Positions 36,543 to 46,396 of a stretch of 64,000 bases of DNA are shown here, piece after piece (position 1 is the stretch's first letter; each line of letters starts with the position of its first letter). The position numbers and the translations under genes are program-made. This stretch comes from Terasakiispira papahanaumokuakeensis (GTDB lineage Bacteria > Pseudomonadota > Gammaproteobacteria > Pseudomonadales > Halomonadaceae). The notes below the pieces were generated by a model, which worked only from the letters and a program-made list of their open reading frames with translations, searched no databases and had not been told where the DNA came from. The DNA lies in contig NZ_MDTQ01000001.1 of the NCBI RefSeq assembly GCF_001709345.1, forward strand, positions 186,001 through 250,000, given 5' to 3'.

Positions 36543-37658
36543 CTATTCGCTACGTGCAATGACCAGCCTTTCCTGCGCTTCTTTTTCGGCCACTTTTTCT
36601 CTAATCACGCTTTCTAGATCATCGACCAGATGGCTGGAATCCAGTTTGGATGCGGGTTTGCCATCGATATAGACCAGATGCTTCGGCGAGCCTCCGGTAA
36701 GCCCCAAATCGGCTTCCCGTGCTTCTCCTGGACCATTAACGACACAGCCAATCACAGCGACATCCAGAGGGGTCAGAATGTCATCAACGCGGGCTTCCAG
36801 GGCGTTCATGGTGCCGATCACATCAAAGTTCTGGCGTGAGCAGCTTGGGCAAGCGATAAAGTTAATGCCCTTACTGCGCAGACGCAGGCTTTTTAGGATG
36901 TCAAAGCCAACCTTCACTTCTTCCACCGGGTCTGCGGCCAGAGATACGCGCAAGGTGTCGCCAATGCCATCCATCAGCAACATACCAAGGCCAACAGACG
37001 ACTTCACTGTACCGGAGCGCAGACCACCCGCTTCGGTGATACCCAGATGCAAGGGTTGCTCAATTTGTTCTGCAATTTGCCGATAAGCGGCCACGGCCAT
37101 AAAGACATCGGAAGCCTTAAGGCTGACTTTGAACTCTTGGAAGTCCAGCCGATCCAGAATATCAATGTGACGTAATGCCGATTCGACCAACGCGGCAGGC
37201 GTTGGTTCACCATATTTTTTCTGCAAATCTTTTTCTAACGAGCCTGCGTTGACGCCAATTCGGATCGAAATATCTCGATCACGGGCGGCTGCGACCACTT
37301 CTCGGACGCGGTCTTCTCGACCAATGTTACCGGGGTTAATACGCAGGCAATCAACGCCTAATTCGGCAACGCGTAAGGCAATCTTGTAATCAAAGTGGAT
37401 GTCCGCAATCAGCGGCAAGTTAACGGCCTGGCGAATTCGGCCGAAAGCCTCGGCGGCTTCCATACTGGGGACTGAAACACGGACCATATCTGCCCCAGCC
37501 GCTTCCAGCCGCTTAATTTGAGCGACGGTGGCTTCGACATCACAGGTCTCAGTGTTGGTCATGCTTTGGACGGAGATGGGCGCATCCCCGCCTACCAGCA
37601 CATTGCCGACGCGAATCTGGCGAGATTGACGTCGTTGAATCGGGGAAGCATGTTGCAT
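36543..37658 (-). CDS. ispG: 4-hydroxy-3-methylbut-2-en-1-yl diphosphate synthase (IspG/GcpE)
   Basis: An iron-sulfur enzyme of the MEP isoprenoid route. The 371-residue protein has the TIM-barrel start [16 protein letters not shown] and the 4Fe-4S ligands in [10 protein letters not shown] and [10 protein letters not shown]. Its cluster assembly would rely on the isc genes further upstream. Conserved position between rodZ and hisS; the 131-bp gap to rodZ contains repeated AGTCAGTCAACTG-like words. Confidence 0.98.
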   Translation of the reverse strand: MQHASPIQRRQSRQIRVGNVLVGGDAPISVQSMTNTETCDVEATVAQIKRLEAAGADMVRVSVPSMEAAEAFGRIRQAVNLPLIADIHFDYKIALRVAELGVDCLRINPGNIGREDRVREVVAAARDRDISIRIGVNAGSLEKDLQKKYGEPTPAALVESALRHIDILDRLDFQEFKVSLKASDVFMAVAAYRQIAEQIEQPLHLGITEAGGLRSGTVKSSVGLGMLLMDGIGDTLRVSLAADPVEEVKVGFDILKSLRLRSKGINFIACPSCSRQNFDVIGTMNALEARVDDILTPLDVAVIGCVVNGPGEAREADLGLTGGSPKHLVYIDGKPASKLDSSHLVDDLESVIREKVAEKEAQERLVIARSE

Positions 37659-37789
37659 GGCGGTATCGCTGCACAGTTCGTCAATGAAAGATGGCGGACA
37701 GGGTAACTTACCCTGTCCGTTTTGTATCGTGTTGTGTTATGTCCGCTGACTCAATATTCAGTCAATCTTGAAGTCAGTCAACTGTAAAA

Positions 37790-38875
37790 TCAGTCAACCG
37801 TAACGGTGGCATAGCCGTTACTGCGAATACGATCACTAATGTCTAGCTTTTTGCCCTGATGGTAGAGCGAGGCGCCGGGCGCATAACCGAGTCTGATATG
37901 GTAAGGCGTCGGGCCAGAGACCTGAAGTGATGAGCCTTTTGCAGCCACTTTAGAGACCAGAATTTTATCGTTGGCATCTTTCACTTCCAGCCAACATTTT
38001 TCGCTGAAACGGATGATCAGAGCATTCGGTGCGGCTGCTGAAGCGACTTCGGGCGTTGATGCACTATTGCTTCCAGCCGTGTCAGAGGGGCTCGTGTTTT
38101 CAGGCGTACCCGCCACTACTGAAGCTGGAGATTCAACCTGTGGGGCTTGAACCTCGGTGATCTCTGAGTTTTCAGTCGTTGCACTACCTTGATCATTGTG
38201 TGCCTGTGGCGCGGCCTCACGATTTGACGATGCTGTCTCTTGAGCCTCGTTATTTTGTGAACCTTTTACGGAGCGTTCGACCAGCGGAGCTGTTTTATCA
38301 CGCGCCATTTGAGGTGTCGTTTGCTCTGCATCCCGGGCCTCTTGGTCACCCGAGTTGGCAATCACCGTGGTGCCGTCAGCCGTTTCTACTTTGACTTCTT
38401 CTGAAGAGAGTAGGCTGAGAGGCTCATCGGTTCGGCTTTGCCACCAGTTCACGGCTAAGGCCATGAGTGCGGCGATCACCATGAGTGTAAATAGGGTGAA
38501 TAAGCGCTTACCCCAACGGCGCTTCGGGGCATTTAGCGGCTTAACTGAGGTGACTTTATAATGGTGCGTATCAGGTTCCTGATACTGCTCGGAGTATGCC
38601 GCTAGAATGTCTTGACTGTTGAGGCCCAGGAAGTTGGCATAGGCACGTAAATAGCCTTTGACAAAGGTGCTGCCATGCAGCTGACTATAGTCATCGTTTT
38701 CAAGGGCCGGAATATAAAAAGGTAGAAAGTTGAGCTTACGTGCAGCTTCTTCCTGAGAGAGACCTCGTTTTTCACGGGCCTGCCGCAATGCTTGGCCTGG
38801 AGAGGCCATTGCCTGTCCTGATTCTACCGAAGTGTTGGCCCCCTCGGTTGACTGTTCGGCGGTCTGATCAGTCAT
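37790..38875 (-). CDS. rodZ: Cell-shape protein RodZ
   Basis: Start taken at ATG 38875 (MTDQTAEQ), 361 residues, overlapping pilW by 8 bp. An N-terminal Cro/C1-type helix-turn-helix (about 27-90, GQALRQAREKRGLSQEEAARKLNF) is followed by a basic stretch and one transmembrane helix near residues 124-145. A long Ser/Thr/Glu-rich periplasmic linker leads to the DUF4115 domain at the C-terminus (SEKCWLEVKDANDKIL). It anchors MreB to the inner membrane. Located between pilW and ispG. Confidence 0.94.
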   Translation of the reverse strand: MTDQTAEQSTEGANTSVESGQAMASPGQALRQAREKRGLSQEEAARKLNFLPFYIPALENDDYSQLHGSTFVKGYLRAYANFLGLNSQDILAAYSEQYQEPDTHHYKVTSVKPLNAPKRRWGKRLFTLFTLMVIAALMALAVNWWQSRTDEPLSLLSSEEVKVETADGTTVIANSGDQEARDAEQTTPQMARDKTAPLVERSVKGSQNNEAQETASSNREAAPQAHNDQGSATTENSEITEVQAPQVESPASVVAGTPENTSPSDTAGSNSASTPEVASAAAPNALIIRFSEKCWLEVKDANDKILVSKVAAKGSSLQVSGPTPYHIRLGYAPGASLYHQGKKLDISDRIRSNGYATVTVD

Positions 38876-39662
38876 GATACTGGGAATCCTTGTCACTGAG
38901 GTGGTTCGTCGAAGATATCGGGTCATTGTGCTGACGACTCTTCAGCTCTGCTTCCATGACCTGATCCCCCCGGGCCTTCGCAATTTGAAGCCCAATTTTT
39001 TGAGCGCGCTCATTTAATTGAGTCCGTCCAGCATCAAAAAGTTGCCAATGATGCTGGGCTTTCGTCAATTGCTGCGTTTTAAGATACCACGTCGCCAGCT
39101 CTAAATGGACATCATAGGCCATAGGGTTCAGGTCCAGAGCACGCTGAAAGTGGTCTAAGGCCGCCTGGGTCTGCCCCAGTTTGAGCTCGCATCGCCCGAG
39201 ATTAAGCAGGATGCGGTCCCGGTGCGGATAGCGAATATCCTGCACGGCCACTTGCAGTTGGCTCCGAGCTTCATCATAACGGCTTTGTTTAAATAGGAAA
39301 GCCGCATAATTGTTGCGGGCAATGGTTGAATCAGTATCTGACTGCAATGTTTCAATAAAATAGTGTTCGGCCAGACGCCTTTCGTTTTGTCGGGCAAAAA
39401 TCAGTGCCAAGCCATGTAATGCTTTTGGGTCATGGGCATTTAAGGCTAAGGCCTGATGAAAATATTTCTGTGCACGGCCCAGTTGGTTCGAGCGTAAATA
39501 AGTGTAACCAAGCTGTTGGTAGGTGTCGATGGCTTGGTTTTTTTCTGGGGAGGGGCGCTGGTGACTGCAAGCCGTGAGGGTGAGAGCCGAGAGGGCAAAG
39601 AGCATCAGGAATACCCCAATGCTCTGTCGCCGTGTCCTGATGATGCGTCGCGCCTTAGGCAT
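38868..39662 (-). CDS. pilW: Type IV pilus biogenesis lipoprotein PilF/PilW
   Basis: A 264-residue TPR protein with a lipoprotein-type signal (LFALSALTLTACSH, Cys about 32). Repeated TPR units (YQQLGYTYLRSNQLGRAQKYF, ALNAHDPKALHGLALIFARQNE, LNLGRCELKLGQTQAALDHF) scaffold PilQ assembly. Between rlmN (3 bp apart) and rodZ (overlap). No other pilus gene is in the window, but this placement is normal. Confidence 0.92.
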   Translation of the reverse strand: MPKARRIIRTRRQSIGVFLMLFALSALTLTACSHQRPSPEKNQAIDTYQQLGYTYLRSNQLGRAQKYFHQALALNAHDPKALHGLALIFARQNERRLAEHYFIETLQSDTDSTIARNNYAAFLFKQSRYDEARSQLQVAVQDIRYPHRDRILLNLGRCELKLGQTQAALDHFQRALDLNPMAYDVHLELATWYLKTQQLTKAQHHWQLFDAGRTQLNERAQKIGLQIAKARGDQVMEAELKSRQHNDPISSTNHLSDKDSQYHD

Positions 39663-39665
39663 CGG

Positions 39666-40832
39666 TTAGCCTTCAGCCGCATTCCGAACTTCAGGGGCGG
39701 GTGTTGCTGGAATCGGGTCACCGGCGATATTCACCGCTTCTATTTTCCGGTAGCGTTCGCTGCGACGCGTTTTATCTTGTACGCGACCGACCAATTGGCC
39801 ACAGGCCGCATCAATGTCATCGCCACGTGTCATGCGCAATGGCGCGATATACCCTAACTCGTAAAGCCATTGCTGAAACCGCATGACTTGATTGCGTGAA
39901 GGGCGTTCATAACCCGAGTTGGGGAAGGGGTTAAACGGAATCAAATTAATTTTGCAGGGGAGCCCGTTAAGCACTTGGGCCAATTCCTGCGCATGTTCGT
40001 GTTGGTCGTTGATGCCTGCAATCAGTGTGTATTCTACGGTGATGGTCCGCTTATCATCACATTTGGCAAGATAGCGGTGGCAGGCCTCTAGCAGGCTTTG
40101 AATGTTGTACTTCCGATTGACCGGCACCAGTTGATTGCGCAGGGCATCATTAGGCGCATGAAGTGAGATCGCCAGGGATACATCAATTTCATCGCCCATG
40201 CGATCAATTTGGGGAACCAACCCCGAAGTCGATAGCGTGACGCGACGCTTGGATAGGCCATAGCCATAATCATCCAGCATCAGCTTCATGGCCGGCACCG
40301 CATTATCATAGTTCATCAGCGGCTCGCCCATGCCCATCATCACGACATTGGTGACTGGACGCTGGGTGGTATCTGTGCGTGGACCAAAAGAGCGCTGCGC
40401 GATCCAGACTTGGCCGATGATTTCTGCTGCTGTCAGATTACGTTGAAAGCCTTGCTTGCCCGTCGAGCAAAATGAGCAATCTAGTGAGCACCCCACTTGG
40501 GATGAAACACAAAGTGTGCGGCGGTTGTCTCCAGCGGGAATCAAGACCGTTTCGACATGGCTGCCATCACCGACTTCCAACACCCATTTACGGGTACCGT
40601 CATTCGAAATATCTTCTAGTACAACTTTGGGGCCACGGATTTCGGCGGTTTCGTTTAATCGAGCCCGCAGTTTTTTGCCGAGGTTGGTCATGTCGTCAAA
40701 TTGATCGACATTCATGTGGTGAATCCAGCGCATGACCTGGCTGGCACGGAATTTCTTTTCACCGATGGACTCAAAAAAGGCTTCCATTTCGGTGCGGGTC
40801 ATGCCCAGCAGGTTGGTTTTGGTCTCACTCAT
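39666..40832 (-). CDS. rlmN: Dual-specificity 23S rRNA/tRNA adenine C2-methyltransferase RlmN
   Basis: Radical-SAM enzyme that methylates A2503 of 23S rRNA and A37 of tRNAs. The 388-residue protein has the cluster motif [11 protein letters not shown] (CX3CX2C), the N-terminal helical domain ([23 protein letters not shown]) and [10 protein letters not shown]. The conserved catalytic Cys near the C-terminus is in DIDAACGQL. Upstream of pilW as in related bacteria; downstream of ndk. Confidence 0.97.
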   Translation of the reverse strand: MSETKTNLLGMTRTEMEAFFESIGEKKFRASQVMRWIHHMNVDQFDDMTNLGKKLRARLNETAEIRGPKVVLEDISNDGTRKWVLEVGDGSHVETVLIPAGDNRRTLCVSSQVGCSLDCSFCSTGKQGFQRNLTAAEIIGQVWIAQRSFGPRTDTTQRPVTNVVMMGMGEPLMNYDNAVPAMKLMLDDYGYGLSKRRVTLSTSGLVPQIDRMGDEIDVSLAISLHAPNDALRNQLVPVNRKYNIQSLLEACHRYLAKCDDKRTITVEYTLIAGINDQHEHAQELAQVLNGLPCKINLIPFNPFPNSGYERPSRNQVMRFQQWLYELGYIAPLRMTRGDDIDAACGQLVGRVQDKTRRSERYRKIEAVNIAGDPIPATPAPEVRNAAEG

Positions 40833-40877
40833 GGGTCGTTACTCAAGGCATCAAAAAAGGGCGCGGAAGATAGACGA

Positions 40878-40901
40878 AGGGGTGAGCGGCCGCTCACCCC
40901 T
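40878..40901 (-). terminator. 24-bp perfect palindrome behind ndk
   Basis: Twelve bases (AGGGGTGAGCGG) are followed at once by their complement, with a central GCGGCCGC. On the minus strand CCCTTTTTTG follows about 20 nt later. It probably ends or protects the ndk transcript. Confidence 0.6.
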
Positions 40902-41003
40902 CCTGGGCGACATTATAACGCTTGGATCATGATTCCGCGAAGGTCATGATGTGGTCGCTCTACTCGTCTGAGCGCCTTATGTTGATTAGGCGTCCAGCGT
41001 CAC

Positions 41004-41432
41004 TTAGCCGCGCGGGCAGATTTCGTCGTCGCTGAAGAAGTAAGCCACTTCACGCTCAGCTGCTGCCGGGCTATCAGAGCCATGTACCGCATTGGCATCG
41101 ATTGAGTTAGCGAAGTCTGCGCGAATGGTGCCTGCAGCTGCTTCTTTCGGGTTGGTGGCGCCCATCAGGTCACGGTTTTGACTGATGGCATTTTCGCCTT
41201 CCAGTACTTGAACAACGACCGGACCAGAAGTCATGAAGCCAACCAGCTCACCAAAGAAAGGACGTTCTTTATGCTCAGCATAGAAGCCTTCTGCCTGTTC
41301 GCGAGAGAGATGCAGCATTTTGGCCGCAACCACTTGCAGATTCGCTTTTTCGAAGCGTGCAATGATTTCACCGATTACATTTTTGGCAACAGCATCGGGC
41401 TTGATAATGGATAAAGTACGTTCTACGGCCAT
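41004..41432 (-). CDS. ndk: Nucleoside diphosphate kinase
   Basis: Balances NTP pools by phosphate transfer through a histidine. The 142-residue protein starts at ATG 41432 behind AGGAGAG; an upstream start adds seven residues. The catalytic His is in [16 protein letters not shown], and [13 protein letters not shown] is the nucleotide-binding start. Located between the iscA-type gene and rlmN. Confidence 0.98.
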   Translation of the reverse strand: MAVERTLSIIKPDAVAKNVIGEIIARFEKANLQVVAAKMLHLSREQAEGFYAEHKERPFFGELVGFMTSGPVVVQVLEGENAISQNRDLMGATNPKEAAAGTIRADFANSIDANAVHGSDSPAAAEREVAYFFSDDEICPRG

Positions 41433-41520
41433 GTAACTCTCCTGATAGGCCACCTGTTATAGGGGTGGCTTGGCTCATCGACAAATATCGCAGCACTTGA
41501 ACAGTGCACATAAAGAATGC

Positions 41521-41545
41521 AAAGCCGATGGCAGGCATCGGCTTT
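41521..41545 (-). terminator. Hairpin between iscA-type gene and ndk
   Basis: AAAGCCGATG (41521-41530) and CATCGGCTTT (41536-41545) form a 10-bp stem with a 5-nt loop, with a modest T-rich tail on the minus strand. Terminator of the isc transcript ahead of ndk. Confidence 0.65.
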
Positions 41546-41642
41546 AAACGCCTGCATTATACGCATGCAAATGCAGGCTGAGTAGCCTTAAGCCATGATC
41601 TTCGATATAAATGTGCTATTTATACGCGATCTATGCAGCTTT

Positions 41643-41731
41643 GGTTCTTAACTTCTCGGTTCTTAACTTCTCAGTTCTTAACTTCTGGGTTCTTGACTTC
41701 TGGGTTCTTAACTTCTCGGTGCTTCACTTTA
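41643..41731. repeat. Tandem repeat, 5-6 x 15 bp
   Basis: Five consecutive units of GGTTCTTAACTTCTC with one or two changes each, and a degenerate sixth (41718-41731), in the 347-bp gap between the iscA-type gene and ndk. Besides this array and the hairpin I see no gene there. Confidence 0.95.
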
Positions 41732-41779
41732 CGTTCTGGGATGATCTCCCCTGAGGTGTGCGTGCCTGGAGAAGCCTGC

Positions 41780-42148
41780 TTAGAGGTTAGCTTCTACGCT
41801 GAAGCTTTCACCACAACCGCACTCATCAACGGCCCGAGGGTTGTTGAATTTAAATAAACGGTTAAGCCCTTCGCTAATATAGTCGACTTCGGTACCGGCC
41901 ATCAGGGCAACGCTGTCCCGGTCAACGATCAGTCGTGCGCCATGGGCGTTAATCACTAAATCCTGCGGATCGACTTGGTCGGCAAAGTCCAGAGCATAGG
42001 CGTAACCGGAGCATCCGCTCGGTTTAATCGCTACGCGCAGGCCTTCGCCTTGGCCTCGTTGTTCGATACAGCGACGAATATGAGCGGCTGCCGCTTCAGT
42101 CAAGCGGATGCCGGCGGTGTCATCGACGTTGACGGCATGTACTGTCAT
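41780..42148 (-). CDS. iscA: A-type iron-sulfur carrier (IscA/SufA/ErpA family)
   Basis: Start at ATG 42148 behind AAGGAGAACACC; 122 residues. The three ligand cysteines are present: Cys in PSGCSGYAY and the pair in DECGCGESF near the C-terminus. A-type carriers deliver clusters to targets such as IspG. It follows the cysteine desulfurase gene with a 74-bp gap and is the last isc gene in this shortened operon. IscA, SufA and ErpA cannot be separated securely from sequence alone. Confidence 0.92.
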   Translation of the reverse strand: MTVHAVNVDDTAGIRLTEAAAAHIRRCIEQRGQGEGLRVAIKPSGCSGYAYALDFADQVDPQDLVINAHGARLIVDRDSVALMAGTEVDYISEGLNRLFKFNNPRAVDECGCGESFSVEANL

Positions 42149-42222
42149 GGTGTTCTCCTTCATATCTGCACGGTTTTTCAGGTCGCGCACGATAGATGTG
42201 ATCAGTTCAGTATGGCACGCCC

Positions 42223-43380
42223 TTAAGGGGTGCGCAGTCGAGTGACGGCTTCAGCCACCCATTGGCCTGCTCGTGATGCCTCTTCCACTTCGGTGAAACG
42301 TCCGAAACTAAAGCGCACCGATGACAAGGCCTGTTCCCTAGAAATGCCAATGCCTGTCAGTACAAAAGAGGGATCAACACTTGCCGAGTTACAGGCTGAA
42401 CCTGTGGAAACAGCGAGGTCTGGTAGTGCCATTAATAAGGTTTCACCCTCGATGCCTGTAAAGCCTAAATTCAACAGGTTGGGGACCTGATGTGCTTGGC
42501 CTCCGTGATGAATATACTCAATCGGCTCTAGTGCCTTTAAAAAAGCGTCTCGGCATGCTTGAAGGTGATCGTGATCCTGACTCATGCGTTGCGCCGCGAT
42601 TTCAAAAGCTTTGCCCATGCCCGCTAATTGATGCGTGGCCAGTGTGCCTGAGCGCATGCCGCGCTCGTGTCCGCCGCCATGGATTAAAGGCTCAATTAGG
42701 GCTTGGGGTTCGCGGCGAACAAAAAGTGCGCCAACCCCTTTGGGGCCATAAACTTTGTGGGCTGAGAGGCTGAGTAGATCAACCGGGACCTGTTGCATAT
42801 CAATAGGCAGCTTGCCCGCGGCTTGGGCGGCATCGACATGAAATAACGCCGGATGCGATTGCAGCCGCTCAGCAATGGCCGGAATCGGATTGATCGTGCC
42901 CAACTCGTTATTGACCCACATGAGTGAGACCAAAATCGTATCGTCACGAAGCGCTTCGATCACTTGCTCTGGATGTATCACGCCTTGTGCATCGGGTTGA
43001 AGATAAGTGACTTCAAACCCTTCTTGCGCCAGCCAGTGAGCACTGTCGAGCACAGCCTTATGTTCAATGGCGCTGGTGATGATGTGTTGGCCCTGATGCC
43101 GATAGGCCCGTGCTGCGCCAATCAGCGCCAAGTTATCCGATTCAGTGGCGCCTGATGTCCAGACGATTTCTCTCGGATTCGCCTTGATCAAGTCAGCGAC
43201 TTGGCGCCTGGCTTGCTCAACCACTTGTTCTGCCTGCCAACCGAGAAGGTGCGATCGTGAGGCTGGGTTCGCAAATAATCCTTCGGGCGTGAGGTATTCC
43301 ATCATGACCTCTGCAACTGCGGGGTCACAGGGGGTGGTGGCTGCATTGTCGAGATAAATAGGCGCCATATCAGTTGCCAT
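42223..43380 (-). CDS. iscS: Cysteine desulfurase (IscS/NifS family)
   Basis: PLP enzyme that takes sulfur from cysteine. The 385-residue protein has YLDNAATTP at the start, the PLP lysine in [12 protein letters not shown] and the active-site Cys in [14 protein letters not shown]. It is about 20 residues shorter than E. coli IscS, mainly at the C-terminus where IscU docks. No iscU gene follows; the next gene encodes an A-type carrier. Confidence 0.95.
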   Translation of the reverse strand: MATDMAPIYLDNAATTPCDPAVAEVMMEYLTPEGLFANPASRSHLLGWQAEQVVEQARRQVADLIKANPREIVWTSGATESDNLALIGAARAYRHQGQHIITSAIEHKAVLDSAHWLAQEGFEVTYLQPDAQGVIHPEQVIEALRDDTILVSLMWVNNELGTINPIPAIAERLQSHPALFHVDAAQAAGKLPIDMQQVPVDLLSLSAHKVYGPKGVGALFVRREPQALIEPLIHGGGHERGMRSGTLATHQLAGMGKAFEIAAQRMSQDHDHLQACRDAFLKALEPIEYIHHGGQAHQVPNLLNLGFTGIEGETLLMALPDLAVSTGSACNSASVDPSFVLTGIGISREQALSSVRFSFGRFTEVEEASRAGQWVAEAVTRLRTP

Positions 43381-43626
43381 GTCGATGATGATTAATCTAT
43401 GTGGTGTGAATGTGGGTGATCAGCCAAACTGTGAGGGTCTCAGCGGCGTGATCAATGGATGCTGACCACCTGTGAGCCTCTATTCAGTGAGCGGTTCATT
43501 CACCCCAGATCAGTCTCTAAAAGCGCAGGCTCTAGAGATCAACCTTTAGCCCTTCGCCGTTAGAGAAATAAGCCGGTCGCTATCAGCCTTATTGTCACGC
43601 TTGTGATACCGCTCACCTTCTTGAGG

Positions 43627-44103
43627 TCATATTACGGATAACTCAATTTTACCGTCCTCAGAGGGGGACAGGGGCTGACGCTGTTCCTGCTTTTGCGCGG
43701 TGGTTTCTCGTACCAGTTCGGCCAGTGTGATGGCGCTTAAAAAGTCATGAATCTGATCGGAGAGTCGGCACCAAAGGTGGTGTGTCAGGCAGGTTGTACC
43801 GTCGAGTTGACAGTCCCCTTGGCCTCTGCAACGAGTTGCATCAATCGATTCATTGACCGCATCAATCACTTCGGCTACTGAAATGGCTTCTTTCTCGCGA
43901 GCTAAGCGATAACCGCCGCCGGGGCCGCGCACACTGGAAACCAGATCATTTCGGCGCAACCGTGAGAACAATTGCTCTAAGTAGGAGAGCGAGATCTCCT
44001 GGCGGCGCGAAATGTCGGCGAGGGAGACTGGCCCATCGTTCGCATTGAGGGCCAGGTCAAGCATAGCGGTGACTGCATACCGCCCCTTGGTGGTCAATCG
44101 CAT
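43627..44103 (-). CDS. iscR: Iron-sulfur cluster regulator IscR (Rrf2 family)
   Basis: A 158-residue repressor. N-terminal winged helix [19 protein letters not shown] and [17 protein letters not shown]; cluster cysteines in [18 protein letters not shown]. The spacing is CX5CX6C, one residue more than the CX5CX5C of E. coli IscR. It should sense [2Fe-2S] status and repress its own operon. The 246-bp gap to iscS contains no recognisable gene. Confidence 0.95.
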   Translation of the reverse strand: MRLTTKGRYAVTAMLDLALNANDGPVSLADISRRQEISLSYLEQLFSRLRRNDLVSSVRGPGGGYRLAREKEAISVAEVIDAVNESIDATRCRGQGDCQLDGTTCLTHHLWCRLSDQIHDFLSAITLAELVRETTAQKQEQRQPLSPSEDGKIELSVI

Positions 44104-44139
44104 GGGCGCACCCTTCTGAATTCATGAAAGCGAATCAGG

Positions 44140-44168
44140 ATTATGCAAAGACCTAGTAAAATGGTCAA
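44140..44168 (-). promoter_or_regulatory. iscR promoter with possible IscR type 1 site
   Basis: On the minus strand TTGACC (44168-44163), a 17-bp spacer and CATAAT (44145-44140) form a strong sigma70 promoter. The -35 region and spacer read GACC-ATTTTA-CTAGGTC, a partial dyad resembling type 1 IscR sites, consistent with autorepression. The site reading is inference. Confidence 0.65.
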
Positions 44169-44207
44169 GAAATCTCGGTATTCACTTTGGCGCGCGGAGA
44201 CGATGAC

Positions 44208-45218
44208 TCACTCATTGGAGTGGATTTTATCCGGTTTTTCCTGGCGATCTAAGTCATGGCGATCCAGCGCCTCTGTGCTTGTTGTCGCCAAGGGGGCTTC
44301 CGTTGCCGCTGTGTCAGTTAGACCCGTTTCAGTTGAACTTATTTCCGCGGTGTCAGCGAGGGCTTGATCAAGACTCGGATCAACGGGTGCTTGTGTTTTG
44401 TCTGCTCGGCGGCCAATGCGATCGAGCCCTTCTTTGCTGCAAGGGGCGACGGCTTCTTGAAAGTCTTCTTCACGCAGTTCCGGCATGGCGTGAGAGCGGA
44501 AGCTATTGTCTAGGCGGTTGAGTGCACCACAGATCTGGTTCAATCGACCATCAACGGCATGCATATGATCAAGCAAGCCTCGAATCGATTTAGCGACGGG
44601 ATCAGGCATCTCTTCACTGACCCCGTAAGCATCAAAGCCGAATTTATCCTGAATCGCTTGGCGTTTAGCCGGATCATAAGTGGGCTTTTCTTCCTGATCC
44701 GGATCAGCGCGTTTTACAATTCGCGCAGGAATGCCGACTAAAGTGGCGCCTGGCGGGACTTCTTTAGTGACAACAGCATTGGAACCAATTTTGGCCCCGG
44801 CACCCACCGTAAAGGGACCGAGTATTTTGGCACCGGCACCGACAATGACACCGTTGCCCAGCGTCGGGTGTCGTTTGCCATTTTGCCAGCTGGTACCACC
44901 GAGTGTCACGCTGTGGTAAAGGGTGACATCATCGCCAATTTCGGCCGTTTCGCCAATCACCACGCCCATACCGTGATCAATAAAGAAGCGCCGCCCGATA
45001 TGAGCACCAGGGTGAATTTCAATACCGGTGAACCAGCGTGCGAAGGATGCGATTATTTTGGCAGGCCACTTGATATTACGGCGCCACAATGCATGACTTA
45101 AACGGTGCATCAACAGGGCATGCACACCGGGATAAGTGGTGAGCACTTCAAAGAAGTTTCGGGCTGCGGGGTCACGGTGGAAGACGCTATTCACATCTTC
45201 TCTTAAGCGTTCAAACAT
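44208..45218 (-). CDS. cysE: Serine O-acetyltransferase with C-terminal extension
   Basis: Makes O-acetylserine for cysteine synthesis. The N-terminal helical part is short (EpsC/SrpH type), followed by the left-handed beta-helix ([79 protein letters not shown]) with the catalytic His/Asp. At 336 residues it is longer than usual: about 150 C-terminal residues after the hexapeptide domain end in a Thr/Asp-rich tail of unknown role. Precedes iscR, a common pairing for sulfur supply. Confidence 0.95.
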   Translation of the reverse strand: MFERLREDVNSVFHRDPAARNFFEVLTTYPGVHALLMHRLSHALWRRNIKWPAKIIASFARWFTGIEIHPGAHIGRRFFIDHGMGVVIGETAEIGDDVTLYHSVTLGGTSWQNGKRHPTLGNGVIVGAGAKILGPFTVGAGAKIGSNAVVTKEVPPGATLVGIPARIVKRADPDQEEKPTYDPAKRQAIQDKFGFDAYGVSEEMPDPVAKSIRGLLDHMHAVDGRLNQICGALNRLDNSFRSHAMPELREEDFQEAVAPCSKEGLDRIGRRADKTQAPVDPSLDQALADTAEISSTETGLTDTAATEAPLATTSTEALDRHDLDRQEKPDKIHSNE

Positions 45219-45232
45219 GGACTACTCCTGCA

Positions 45233-45268
45233 ATCGAAAGGTGCGCCATCATCGAAAGGTGTGCCATC
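45233..45268. repeat. Tandem repeat, 2 x 18 bp
   Basis: ATCGAAAGGTGCGCCATC and a copy with one base changed, in the short gap upstream of cysE. Confidence 0.85.
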
Positions 45269-45381
45269 GTCCAGCTATCAGTTGATAGACTTTGTCGGCA
45301 TGGCGATAAAGGGATCAGTCAGTGTCCTTTCGACAGCGATCAGTGATGCCGCCACGAGCTTCTTTGTTCATGATGCTGACC

Positions 45382-46194
45382 TTATTCGTGATGCGGATCC
45401 GTGTCGGAGTGCCCTTGATGTTGCGTTTGGCCTGCGCTCTTAGAAGTCGATGCTGTTGCTGCGCATTTCTCGGTAGCCGATAAAATGCCGCGCAGAATAT
45501 TCAGCTCCATCGTATCAGGCTGGGCCCTTAGATAAAGTCGGCGTAATCGCGCCATGAGCTGTCTCGGATTATTGGGGTTGTGAAAGTCGATATCAACTAG
45601 GGTTTTTTCTAAATGAACGAAGAAGCGTTCAAGATCTTCTCCGGTGGCAAAAGGCACATCCCATTCAGTACCAAATGGGGGCTGTTGCGCTTCGGCTTCT
45701 TCATGAAGTGCCAGTCGCGCTTCGTAGGCCAATACCTGAACTGCTGCGGCCAGGTTCAGTGAGCTGAAGTCTGGATTGGTCGGGATATTGACGTGCAAAT
45801 GGCACTGGTGCAGCTCTTCGTTAGATAACCCTCGGTCTTCACGGCCAAAGACCAATGCCGCTTGTGCCTGGGGGTTGGGCAGCGTGGCTTTGAGCTGCTC
45901 GCCTAATGCCCGAGGCTTGATTAAAGGCCAGGGCATATTGCGGTTGCGCGCACTGGCGCCCGCAATCAATGTGCAGTCAGTCGTGGCGTCGGCCAAGGTG
46001 TCGTAGACGTTCACTCGGGACAGAATATCCGTTGCACCGGTCGCCCGATGTTCTGCTTCCGGGTGGGGGAATTGTGCCCGAGGGGCAACTAGGGCTAAAT
46101 CACTTAACCCCATGTTTTTCATGGCCCTTGCAGCTCCTCCAATATTGCCGGGATGGGAGGTGCCTACCAGGATGATGCGAATGCGCTCAAGCAT
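45382..46194 (-). CDS. trmJ: tRNA Cm32/Um32 2'-O-methyltransferase TrmJ
   Basis: SPOUT-fold methyltransferase modifying position 32 of tRNAs. Start at ATG 46194 (MLERIRIILVGTSHPGNIGG), matching the family; further upstream in-frame starts exist (46206 and beyond). The 270-residue protein carries the trefoil-knot motif LVFGREDRGLSNEE and NPDFSSLNLAAAVQ. The poorly conserved C-terminal end is His/Ser/Thr-rich. Commonly precedes cysE-iscR. Divergent from suhB. Confidence 0.93.
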   Translation of the reverse strand: MLERIRIILVGTSHPGNIGGAARAMKNMGLSDLALVAPRAQFPHPEAEHRATGATDILSRVNVYDTLADATTDCTLIAGASARNRNMPWPLIKPRALGEQLKATLPNPQAQAALVFGREDRGLSNEELHQCHLHVNIPTNPDFSSLNLAAAVQVLAYEARLALHEEAEAQQPPFGTEWDVPFATGEDLERFFVHLEKTLVDIDFHNPNNPRQLMARLRRLYLRAQPDTMELNILRGILSATEKCAATASTSKSAGQTQHQGHSDTDPHHE

Positions 46195-46396
46195 AACCCT
46201 TGTCATTCCTGTAAAACGGTCTATGATACCCGCCCAGCTGACTGCTGTCAGTGAACCCACCTGATTGACTTTAAGTTTGTTGTGAATTTCTTTCATTAGG
46301 GGGTTATACAGGCAGCCGAGGTATTGCATTCTTTATCCGGGTGACGTGAGACGTCATCCGCGTTCTTTAACAGTGACGACCAACTGGCAGATCACC

